Source: Pedosphaera sp. (GTDB lineage: Bacteria; Verrucomicrobiota; Verrucomicrobiia; Limisphaerales; UBA9464). Taken from it: a DNA stretch of 22,588 bases. The stretch is taken from contig SIAZ01000020.1 in the NCBI GenBank assembly GCA_009695405.1, positions 1-22,588 on the forward strand, written 5' to 3'. A model generated the notes under the pieces. The model had not been told where the DNA came from and searched no databases. It saw nothing but the letters and a program-made list of their open reading frames with translations. The translations under genes were made by a program, and so were the position numbers. Below, one piece after another: positions 9,001 to 15,519 of the stretch (position 1 is its first letter; every line of letters begins with the position of its first letter).

Positions 9001-9438
9001 CAGACTCTGGAGGAAGGACCCCGGTTCCCAGCGGTTGTCAGGTTTACGACATTGGAGACCCTCATGAATCGCGGTGGCCAGAGAGGTGGCCCAAGTGAGC
9101 ACAGAAGCCGTGACCGGTGTCAGAGGTTGATCGGAAGGAAGAGGGAAATGTGGATGATCGAAGAGATCCGCAAGAGACTTGGCGATGGTGAAGCGGAGTT
9201 GATCAAAGTCGAAGCGAGCGCCTTGCCCAGCTGCGGCTTGTTCGATCAGGTCGCGTAATTCGACCTCCTGAGAATGTGCGGCGATACCGGCTTTGGCCGC
9301 CCAATGGTGCAGAATATATTCCGTCGGGCCGCGTCCTCCGGCGATAATCCAGTGACGGGCACGGACATTGCAAATGGAAGCAAGTTCGTTACTGGCGGCC
9401 TGCAGCAGAGATTTAGGAGTTTCGGAGAGGTAAAGCAT
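6052..9438 (-). CDS. recC: RecC, Chi-recognition/scaffold subunit of exodeoxyribonuclease V
   Basis: The protein has 1128 residues, near the E. coli RecC length. RecC is an inactivated helicase-nuclease relative that holds RecB and RecD, splits the duplex and reads Chi. The clearest signature is VVGLDDGTFPRRDDRPDWHP (about residues 640-660), matching the LLGL-DG-FPR segment of RecC. The N-terminus (MLYLSETPKSLLQAASNEL) also fits the family's opening strand and helix. No Walker A motif of an active helicase is visible, as expected. The ATG at 9438 has no Shine-Dalgarno sequence. It is the first nuclease gene of the recC-recB-recD order; E. coli has ptrA between recC and recB, which is absent here. 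A 114-bp gap with no obvious gene separates it from the YbjN-like gene upstream. Confidence 0.93.
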   Translation of the reverse strand: MLYLSETPKSLLQAASNELASICNVRARHWIIAGGRGPTEYILHHWAAKAGIAAHSQEVELRDLIEQAAAGQGARFDFDQLRFTIAKSLADLFDHPHFPLPSDQPLTPVTASVLTWATSLATAIHEGLQCRKPDNRWEPGSFLQSLVQHSPVQSLLHSHPGWLTDETFQTAALDWIQSWRSKGGLPHLWIVLHAALPTQLFRRLLQLQSLLDSQAPNCLHLFILTPSREYWADLQVRSRTRHRGSGIATIAGTSDPDFHPGGLLWAFGRYSQDLQRQIADTFLGIGDGGIDLPSDSLPKSLLGRLQASCRASTPTPLNQRDAISPNDVSLTVHATHTTLRELEVCRDRILQALIDLKDLRHEQILILLANPKAQTLFLEAALGSDSESRLPFRLAGSKESVPSPFASTLIRLIETIRGRLTLDRLQALIENPMIADRFGLEERDSDGRRLVDWLSDSGFRWGVSSEHRRTFQAISEDRWNLLWALQRLGLGGVVEEGKRESILHLPHLPTDLVPLERASGLGLVLLAKLAHLVKAIEQAQKFWSQPVTRTIQAWNQALQKLIVDFTLTTDNTTTQHSTNLQRQILPALQRASGDSIELDASGYLRILSEKLTSLNLSSSRGIGGVQVADLRLYAGVPARMILVVGLDDGTFPRRDDRPDWHPLSCSTATGDPSQRDADRHALLLAILSCSDRLVLSYQGRSDEDAKERPPSTALADLLEAIDQTAVSSTLNQLPHAEILFHHPLNGFAPEAFKSDLPKNTQGMRGVDYKAANTLMLRSGLPAYLGPWSLPLPKEIVCNPTVGDLRTLLEKPQMLFTSRLGIRLQEEPDALHGDDLISPDGLQKWALKDQLLIAEIEGADIFHLQAVLHASGKIPRAFLGSDLFDTIRDELPKTQHFEASCRVTQTHRFLLQDPFNCDDPVWVEGAPRAGWYRQPDSESVFFYSASSCGPTQMFRRELLFGFEALALVASQSTQDPHPLRRAVAGFSQGKTLSLNLPDPEQARQLLGHLIALYRLAREYPLPFWPDTAAAILKIAPTNPLPSDTLRNRALAKGFLHWTQDSFIGSSAAAKQPASRYTFRGCPDPFDWSPKSLPDWLPFPETPFAWRTLGFIDAWKNSLNFTSSKDSSHV

Positions 9439-9552
9439 AGGTCGTCGGTGTGAAATTGAGTCGAGTCGTGCAAGGCTGTAGGTTGGATTGAGCGCACAAG
9501 TAAGCGTGAACCCGTGAAAGGTTTTCCAAGGGGAAATCGACTGAGAGAGCAG

Positions 9553-10050
9553 TTATTCGGTCTCTTTATCGCGCTTCTTCGTGGTCAACTTCATGAACTC
9601 TGCTTCGCCTTGTTCCACCGCTTGTTCCGGATGAGCGTCGCGGTAGATGACGCTCATTAGTGCAGGATAAAAACCATCAACCGTCTGAAGACAGAGAAGA
9701 ATAAATTGGGCCAACCGAGGCAGGTCGAGTTCTCCATTATGGGCATCAATATCGATTTGGAAACAAAGTTCACCGTCGCGGTGGTCCATGAGGAAACGAC
9801 CCCGATTTAGGCCCCAATTGATGCGACCTAAGAATTCTGCGACCGATGGACGTCGATCAAGGGGAACTCGGTTGGGCAGACGCCCTGAAATCGAGATGCT
9901 TTCCTCTTCATCATCACTGGTGAAGAAGAGAGGAAGAGCGAGATGTGTCAGAGTGATACTGGCACCGAGTATCGACTCATCATTTAGAGAGTAACTGTTG
10001 ACTTCGTGCTCGGTGAGATGAGTTTTAATGATTTGGAGGATCGGTTTCAT
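9553..10050 (-). CDS. YbjN-domain protein
   Basis: This small acidic protein of 165 residues is predicted to be cytoplasmic. The pattern INWGLNRGRFLMDHRDGEL followed by FQIDIDAHNGEL (79-109), then a helix ending in VDGFYPALMSVI (124-135), resembles YbjN-domain proteins, whose fold is similar to type III secretion chaperones and whose exact function is not settled. The C-terminus is highly charged (KLTTKKRDKETE). The frame is open 18 codons further upstream, but the ATG at 10050 fits the domain start and has a weak AAGG eight bases before it. It lies between the WYL regulator and recC on the same strand, with no terminator seen on either side, so co-transcription is possible. Confidence 0.6.
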   Translation of the reverse strand: MKPILQIIKTHLTEHEVNSYSLNDESILGASITLTHLALPLFFTSDDEEESISISGRLPNRVPLDRRPSVAEFLGRINWGLNRGRFLMDHRDGELCFQIDIDAHNGELDLPRLAQFILLCLQTVDGFYPALMSVIYRDAHPEQAVEQGEAEFMKLTTKKRDKETE

Positions 10051-10135
10051 CGTTGAGGCCTTGTTCGTTTCTATAAAGTGAGTCTGGCACACGTCCGATG
10101 ACAAGGGATGTCACCAGAGCAAAATTTCCAAAAAA

Positions 10136-11131
10136 TTATCGAGTAGAATAGCGTTGGCTCAGTTCCTGAGAAATTTTCTGAAGGGAATGTCGGAGCTGTA
10201 CTGGTTGGCGCACCGTGGCATGAGTGCCCCAACTGAGGAGCCATCGTTCGACTTCGGCGAGGCTATTAAGGCGAAGGCTGAGGCGGAAACCGCCATCGGA
10301 GAGTGGGGTGAGTTCCTGAGAAGGGTGCCATTTACGTTCGCGAACCAGTTGCCCTGCCCAGACGTCGAAGTCCACCACTACCTCAAAATCTCCGGTGGAC
10401 TGAAAAATCCCGAAGCTGCCTTTTAAATGGGTTTCGATGGTAAATGTGGCGGGCAGGTTAAAAGATTCAGCGGTGAGAGTTACCGAGTGTATTCGGGATA
10501 GAGCAAAATTTCGGAGGGCGTTTTTGGAGACATCGTGAGCAATGAGGTACCAGCGGTTATCGACGCAGGCGAGATGGTACGGATGAGCGAGGCGAGGAAG
10601 GGCTTTTTCGGCACCAAGATTTTTATAGAAGAAGCGGACAACCCGTCTGTCCTGAAGAGCGAGACTAATATTTTGAAAGCAATCGAGATCGGTTTCATCC
10701 GGTGCAAACGGGTGAAAAGAAAGTGTTTGTTCGAGATGCCCAAGAGAGAGTGTATGTTGTTGATCGAGTTGGGCGGTTAGTTTGCGAAAAGCGGTTTGAA
10801 GAGGCTGTTCGAAAGGGGAGCCTTGATATTGGGCAATGGCTTTGTGAGCGACAAGAAGGGCAAATATTTCGGCTTCAGTGATGGGCAAACTGGGGAATTT
10901 ATCCACCGGACCTGTGTAGCGATAGCCGCCGTGTTTAGTGCTATATTCGATGGGCAAATTAAGGCGGTGTCGCATAAAATCGACATCGCGTTTGATGGTC
11001 CGAGGTGAGACTTCAGCTTCGCGAGATAGTTGATTACAGCTTGGAAATTTGCCTGCTTTGAGGTGCTCATGAAGACGTATCATCCGCTCGAAAGGTGGGC
11101 GCGAGTGGAGATGCGAAGCGACCTTGGGCAT
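10136..11131 (-). CDS. WYL-domain transcriptional regulator (HTH-WYL-WCX)
   Basis: The protein has 331 residues from the ATG at 11131. A helix-turn-helix of the DeoR/HTH_11 type spans about 14-60 (SREAEVSPRTIKRDVDFMR), followed by HGGYRY typical of the wing. The WYL domain covers about 157-220 and contains the signature NRWYLIAHD (192-200) with the conserved arginines in LRNFALSRI (206-214). A WCX-type C-terminal extension follows (about 249-326). WYL proteins sense nucleic acid or nucleotide ligands and often control DNA-damage or phage-defence genes; PafBC is the best-known case. The ligand and targets here are unknown. A TTG at 11164 would add 11 residues. Placed first after the secDF terminator and ahead of ybjN and recCBD, it may regulate them; this is inference. 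Confidence 0.85.
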   Translation of the reverse strand: MPKVASHLHSRPPFERMIRLHEHLKAGKFPSCNQLSREAEVSPRTIKRDVDFMRHRLNLPIEYSTKHGGYRYTGPVDKFPSLPITEAEIFALLVAHKAIAQYQGSPFEQPLQTAFRKLTAQLDQQHTLSLGHLEQTLSFHPFAPDETDLDCFQNISLALQDRRVVRFFYKNLGAEKALPRLAHPYHLACVDNRWYLIAHDVSKNALRNFALSRIHSVTLTAESFNLPATFTIETHLKGSFGIFQSTGDFEVVVDFDVWAGQLVRERKWHPSQELTPLSDGGFRLSLRLNSLAEVERWLLSWGTHATVRQPVQLRHSLQKISQELSQRYSTR

Positions 11132-11217
11132 AGGAAGATTCCACACTTTGCAACGAGGGATCAACTCATGTCAAACGGGTCCTTTCCAATTTTTAAACGG
11201 ATTGGTGTTTTACTGAA

Positions 11218-11251
11218 AAAAGGGGGCGACTCAGATGAGTCGCCCCCTTTT
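11218..11251 (-). terminator. Strong intrinsic terminator after secDF
   Basis: A perfect inverted repeat, AAAAGGGGGCGACTCA and its exact complement, is separated by two bases. The GC-rich stem is GGGGGCGACTC/GAGTCGCCCCC with a four-base loop. On the minus strand it is followed by six Ts. It lies 26 bases past the secDF stop and would end yajC-secDF transcription before the WYL gene. The A/T flanks are symmetrical, so it could work in both directions. Confidence 0.93.
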
Positions 11252-11276
11252 ATGAAGGGAATAGATCTTTTGCGGA

Positions 11277-13832
11277 TTAGGCGGTGTGAGGCGTGTTAGG
11301 GGCAGCACCAACTGGTGAGACCGTTCCCAGACTCGGGCGTTGACCCTTATGCCACCAGTACACCAGTGCACTGGCGATATAAATAGAGGAGTAGGTACCA
11401 GTGATAATACCCACCAAGAAAGTGAAGGCAAAGTCGTTGATTGCACCACCGCCAAAGGCATATAAAGCCATCGTAGCAATGAAGGTCGTACCTGAGGTAA
11501 TTACAGTCCGACTCAGCGTTTGGTTGAGTGCGCGATTAATAAGATCCTTGAAAGAGCCACCGACACCCGTCTTCAGATCTTCACGGATACGGTCAAAGAT
11601 GACGATCGTATCATTGATAGAGAAACCGATGATGGTAAGAAGAGCGGCAACGAATGTGGCATTGAACTGTCGACCATCGCTAAACAAGCCGGTAAGGCAA
11701 TACCAACCGATAGTCATTAGGACGTCATGGCAGACAGCAACGACGGCACCGACAGCGAAACTGAATTCGTAGCGGAAGGCGACATAGACCAAGATGCCAA
11801 AGAGTGCCATAATCGAGGCGATGACGGCTGATTTTTGGATTTCTTTGCCGATAGTTGGCCCGACGGAATCAAGTCGGACTCGTTCGAACTTCGAACTGGG
11901 GAACGAAGTTTGAAGAACTTGTTCAACCTTACCACCGGTATCCTTGGCGGAGGTAACCGATAAGTATTCTTTCTTGGAAGTTCCGGCGCCTTCAGCCTGA
12001 TATTGGATGCGTGTTTCACCGATTTTTAGTTTCTCGAGTTCGGGACGGATTTTTTCGACATCTATTTTTTGGACGAAGCGAAGTTGAAGTTCGTCGCCAC
12101 CGGCGAATTCGATCCCGAGGAGATTAGATCCACGACCGAAGATGCCATAGCCGCAACCGATTATGATGAGAAGCCATGAAGCGATGAAGGCGGGTGTAGC
12201 CCATTTTAGGAACTGAATACGAGTGCCTCGAATGATATTAAGCATCGATAATGACTTGAGAAGGTCTTTGGCGACGAGGAAGTCGAAGATCAACCGAGTG
12301 ACCACTAGAGCGGTAAACATCGAGACGCAGAGGCCGACCGTCAGGGCGATACCGAAGCCTTTAATAGGGCCGGTGCCAAGGAGGATCAGCAAGACCGAGG
12401 AGATGAGCGTGGTGAGGTTTGAATCGAAGATGGTTCCGAACGCTTTGTCATAACCGCCGGAGATAGCTCCACGAATGGATTTACCCAAGGCGAGTTCTTC
12501 ACGCATACGCTCGTAGATTAGGACGTTGGCATCGACCGCCATGCCGACGGTGAGGACGATACCAGCGATGCCTGGGAGAGTGAAGGTAACGTCGAGTGAG
12601 CACATCACTCCCAGCATGATAATGATGTTGAGGAGCAGTGCGATATTGGCGACGAGGCCGGCGGTCCGATAATAGACCAACATGAATAAGGCCACCGCGA
12701 AGACTCCAACAATAGCTGCCAGGCGACCGGAGGCGATAGAATCGGCACCGAGCGAGGGATCGACGCTACGTTCCTCTTGAATGGTGAGGGGAGCTTGCAG
12801 GGGGTTTTCGAGGGCGGTAGCCAATTCGAAGGCTTCCTTATCGGAGAAGTTTCCGGTGATTTGACCATGACCGCCGACGATAGCTCCATTGATTCGAGGA
12901 GCGGAGACGACTTCACCATCGAGGATGATAGCGAGGCGTTGTCCCATGGCCGCCTGAGTGATTTCAGCAAAGAGACTGGCCCCTTGGGAATTTAAGGAGA
13001 AGCTAACGTAAGGGGAACCGGTAGCGGGTTCGTGACCGACGCCAGCACTTTCTAAATGACGCCCAGTCAGTCCGCGTTCAGAAGTCCGTTTGACCAGAAT
13101 AGCATAGGGAACTTTTTGACCTGGAGTCTGGCTCGAGATCATTTCGAACATTCGAACATAGCCTGGAGGAACTACGCCCCTCCGCAACTGTGCTTCGCTG
13201 TCGGGGTGGACCATACGGAACTCGAGGAATGCCGCTTTTTGGATTTGTTCGCGGGCACCTGACTTGGAAGCTTCGCTGAGACCGGGTAATTGCACTAAAA
13301 TACGATTCCCTCCCGCAGGAGCGATGACAGGTTCAGAGACGCCAAAGCGATCCACACGACGGCGGAGGACTTCCACTGCTTGCGAGGCAATAAATTCGGC
13401 ATTCAGTGCCACGCCAGGATTGGTTTGGGCGCGGCTCATATCCATTTCCAACAGGAATTGGGTACCACCCTGGAGATCGAGGCCGAGTCGGAACTGGCCC
13501 GCAGCGGCCCGTTGGACCCTGTTTAAAACACCACGAACTGGATCACGCTCGGTGGCAGCGTTGATGTAGTTCGAAGGGAAGTACCGGGTGATATCATTGG
13601 TACCAATGGCTACGACCAAATTAGAATAGGTGAGGCTTGCAGAATGTTCGACATTTGCGATTTCGAGTTTTTTTGCTCGGTCGATGATGTTGCTAAACTC
13701 TTTGTCTTGAGTCGCCGATTCGTTATCGAAGGTTTCGACCAAGTTGTTTGCGGTCCAAGGATAAAGCTCCGAGAGGGACCAAGCTAGGACAAAGAGGAAG
13801 AGAAGGAGTTTGTAGAGATCTCTGCGTTTCAT
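11277..13832 (-). CDS. secDF: SecDF, fused protein translocase subunit SecD/SecF
   Basis: One 851-residue polypeptide joins SecD (about 1-520) and SecF (about 530-851). SecDF is an RND-type membrane protein that uses the proton gradient to help pull exported proteins through SecYEG. The first membrane helix is at about 6-24. The SecD periplasmic part carries RLGLDLQGGTQFLLEMD (116-131). The membrane domain contains GIVLTVGMAVDANVLIYERM (about 420-440). The SecF half repeats the plan with NLLGIEFAGGDELQL and GFSINDTIVIFDRIRED (about 740), each with the conserved Asp. About 12 membrane helices are expected. It lies 24 bases after the yajC stop, so the two form an operon, closed by the terminator at 11218-11251. 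No Shine-Dalgarno sequence precedes the ATG. Fused SecDF occurs in several phyla, so it is not diagnostic alone. Confidence 0.96.
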   Translation of the reverse strand: MKRRDLYKLLLFLFVLAWSLSELYPWTANNLVETFDNESATQDKEFSNIIDRAKKLEIANVEHSASLTYSNLVVAIGTNDITRYFPSNYINAATERDPVRGVLNRVQRAAAGQFRLGLDLQGGTQFLLEMDMSRAQTNPGVALNAEFIASQAVEVLRRRVDRFGVSEPVIAPAGGNRILVQLPGLSEASKSGAREQIQKAAFLEFRMVHPDSEAQLRRGVVPPGYVRMFEMISSQTPGQKVPYAILVKRTSERGLTGRHLESAGVGHEPATGSPYVSFSLNSQGASLFAEITQAAMGQRLAIILDGEVVSAPRINGAIVGGHGQITGNFSDKEAFELATALENPLQAPLTIQEERSVDPSLGADSIASGRLAAIVGVFAVALFMLVYYRTAGLVANIALLLNIIIMLGVMCSLDVTFTLPGIAGIVLTVGMAVDANVLIYERMREELALGKSIRGAISGGYDKAFGTIFDSNLTTLISSVLLILLGTGPIKGFGIALTVGLCVSMFTALVVTRLIFDFLVAKDLLKSLSMLNIIRGTRIQFLKWATPAFIASWLLIIIGCGYGIFGRGSNLLGIEFAGGDELQLRFVQKIDVEKIRPELEKLKIGETRIQYQAEGAGTSKKEYLSVTSAKDTGGKVEQVLQTSFPSSKFERVRLDSVGPTIGKEIQKSAVIASIMALFGILVYVAFRYEFSFAVGAVVAVCHDVLMTIGWYCLTGLFSDGRQFNATFVAALLTIIGFSINDTIVIFDRIREDLKTGVGGSFKDLINRALNQTLSRTVITSGTTFIATMALYAFGGGAINDFAFTFLVGIITGTYSSIYIASALVYWWHKGQRPSLGTVSPVGAAPNTPHTA

Positions 13833-13856
13833 GCGTAGGTCAGGTTAGTAATTAGA

Positions 13857-14198
13857 TCAGGCGGTGGCACGTTCTGTTACCTCAGTGACAGAGGATTTTG
13901 TGACTTCCATTTTAGAGTCGCCAGAGCGAAGTGTGACGGTGTTGTCTTTGATGCCCACCACAACGCCGACAATACCGGAGGAGGTGGTGATACGGTCTCC
14001 CGCTTTGAGTCCTTGCAGCAACTGGCTTTGTTCCTTGGCTTTTTTTTGCTGAGGGCGAATCAGCATCATGTAGAAAATAAGAACAAAAAACACCATCATG
14101 CCAATCTGCATGAAAGTGGCTTTCTTGATTTCTTCAGGTGAGGCCCCCGGTTGGGGCCCACCTAAGGCGAGGAAGGAGGAAATTCGATTGGACAACAT
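13857..14198 (-). CDS. yajC: YajC, preprotein translocase auxiliary subunit
   Basis: The protein has 113 residues, the usual YajC length. A single membrane helix (MQIGMMVFFVLIFYMMLI) is followed by RPQQKKAKEQ and the conserved LKAGDRITTSSGIVGVVVGI segment, then a VTEV tail. YajC associates with SecDF at the inner membrane. The ATG at 14198 is preferred; a TTG three codons upstream is possible. An extra N-terminal stretch rich in Ser, Gly and Pro precedes the membrane helix. The coding strand has a run of eight As (14040-14047) just after the membrane segment, in the QKK codons. Upstream lies a 133-bp divergent intergenic region shared with the plus-strand gene at 14332. Confidence 0.93.
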   Translation of the reverse strand: MLSNRISSFLALGGPQPGASPEEIKKATFMQIGMMVFFVLIFYMMLIRPQQKKAKEQSQLLQGLKAGDRITTSSGIVGVVVGIKDNTVTLRSGDSKMEVTKSSVTEVTERATA

Positions 14199-14262
14199 GA
14201 CTTGCAAAGGATGGGCGAGACTAGAGAGGTCAATGCCTTTGGCAAGCGCCCGTTCTGTTGGT

Positions 14263-14271
14263 TGCTATAAT
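14263..14271 (+). promoter_or_regulatory. Candidate extended -10 promoter for the gene at 14332
   Basis: TGCTATAAT gives a perfect TATAAT (14266-14271) with the extended -10 TGN element. No good -35 is seen at 16-18 bases upstream (CAAGCG), which is usual for extended -10 promoters. Initiation would be near 14278, leaving a leader of about 54 bases. The next 20 bases are A/T-rich. Prediction only. Confidence 0.45.
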
Positions 14272-14331
14272 TTTAAAAAATAAATTTCGTTTTAAGCGAG
14301 TCTTGGGAGCGTTCATGCGTAGTCTTGACCC

Positions 14332-14862
14332 ATGAAATTGACAGATTTAAGGCTGGGGCAACGGATAATTCATCCCCAGTACGGCGAGGGTGAAGTGCGA
14401 GCAATCAATGAATTTGCAGCTGAAATTCTTTTTCGAGAAGGTCGGAAGCCAGTGGACCCTGAGGCGGCTTCGTTGGCCCCTTGCCAAGAGCCAGGTTCTG
14501 CGACCACACCGGGCGTTTCGATGGAAGCATTGGTAGCACAGGTTGTGGAGGCGACTGTGGAGCGTCTTGGAATTGAGCGGTCGAGTTCGGCGGTTCATGA
14601 ATTGGCCGGTCGTTGGCGGGGCGGAACTTTGATTTTACGACCTGCTGATCCCGAAGTGCAGTCCAAAGAGGTAGAGCTCGATGTCTTTTTCGGGAAGATT
14701 GTGATGATGCGCAATCAACTCCGCGTACTGGAGCAGAAGATAAATGGGAGCGAGGTGTTGAGTTCCGCAGACAAGTTCGATTGGCAGCAATATCTCACTC
14801 GATGCTACGGGTCAATGACCACCTTTAACCTGCTTTTTAAGGACAAAAAATCAGGATTCTAA
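14332..14862 (+). CDS. Conserved-looking hypothetical protein with SH3/Tudor-like N-terminus
   Basis: This 176-residue soluble protein has no signal peptide or membrane helix. Residues 7-48 (RLGQRIIHPQYGEGEVRAI, then AAEILFREGRK) look like the small SH3/Tudor-like barrel found in CarD and at the C-terminus of UvrD/PcrA, a module that often contacts RNA polymerase or nucleic acid. After a Pro/Ser linker (about 49-62) and a helix (63-82) comes a second part. It contains GRWRGGTLILRPADP (93-107), FFGKIVMMRNQLRVLEQKIN (119-138) and LTRCYGSMTTFNLLF (155-169). That part reads like a conserved domain, but I cannot name it. It is transcribed away from yajC and lies 117 bases before the exonuclease gene on the same strand. 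A role in transcription or repair is a guess. Confidence 0.8.
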   Translation: MKLTDLRLGQRIIHPQYGEGEVRAINEFAAEILFREGRKPVDPEAASLAPCQEPGSATTPGVSMEALVAQVVEATVERLGIERSSSAVHELAGRWRGGTLILRPADPEVQSKEVELDVFFGKIVMMRNQLRVLEQKINGSEVLSSADKFDWQQYLTRCYGSMTTFNLLFKDKKSGF

Positions 14863-14979
14863 GTGCGGAAATTGGACGCCTTAAGAGGAGTAAAAAGGAA
14901 CTAAAGTGATTCGGTTGGAAGTTTTTAGGGTTTTAGACAAGTTCAGGGTTGATCTTGGGCTCTTTTTACCAGACATCCC

Positions 14980-15519
14980 GTGGCGGTGAGGAACATCGTC
15001 TTTTTTGATTTAGAAACCCAGAGGTCGGCTGATGAGGTGGGTGGATGGGATAATAAGCGAGATATGGGAATGAGTTTGGGGGTCACTTACTCCACTGCCC
15101 GAGGCGGTTACGAAATTTACGATGAGTCTCGCGTTGATGATTTAATTCGTGAATTGCAGAGAGCGGATTTGGTTGTTGGGTTTAACCAAGTGGGCTTTGA
15201 CTATGAGGTTTTGCACGCCTATACCGTGTTTGATCTCACTCAACTTCCTTCCCTAGACCTACTCGTGGTACTCACCGAGACCCTAAAGCATCGTCTCAAA
15301 CTCGATTCTATCGCTGAGGCCACTTTTGGAGTTTCGAAGACGGCTGAGGGGCTTCAAGCGATAGAATGGTTTCGAGAAGGAAAGATGTTGGAAATCGCTA
15401 AATACTGTTGTTTTGACGTAAAATTGACTCGGATGGTCTATGAGTTCGGAGCTGCCAATGGTCAGATTTTTTACAAAAATCGTTTCGGAACTCGGCTCAG
15501 CGTGGCGGTGAATTGGTAG
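14980..15519 (+). CDS. RNase H-fold DEDDy-type 3'-5' exonuclease domain protein
   Basis: This 179-residue single-domain protein has all four acidic residues of the DEDD exonuclease superfamily visible: Asp10 and Glu12 (VFFDLETQ), Asp74 (VVGFNQVGFDYEVL) and Asp146 (KYCCFDVKLT). Tyr142 sits four residues before the last Asp, giving the DEDDy subtype. Such domains degrade DNA or RNA from the 3' end; the substrate here is unknown. Similar stand-alone domains are usually annotated as ribonuclease H-like (YprB type). The start is a GTG at 14980, with a second GTG at 14986; neither has a Shine-Dalgarno sequence, so the N-terminus is uncertain by two residues. The last 23 bases overlap the 3' end of the convergent gene at 15497. 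It may be co-transcribed with the gene at 14332. Confidence 0.8.
   Translation: MAVRNIVFFDLETQRSADEVGGWDNKRDMGMSLGVTYSTARGGYEIYDESRVDDLIRELQRADLVVGFNQVGFDYEVLHAYTVFDLTQLPSLDLLVVLTETLKHRLKLDSIAEATFGVSKTAEGLQAIEWFREGKMLEIAKYCCFDVKLTRMVYEFGAANGQIFYKNRFGTRLSVAVNW

Noticed and set aside
14040..14047. Run of eight As in the yajC coding strand as a programmed slippage site
   Set aside because: Lysine-rich codons after the membrane helix are normal for YajC, and no useful alternative product is apparent.
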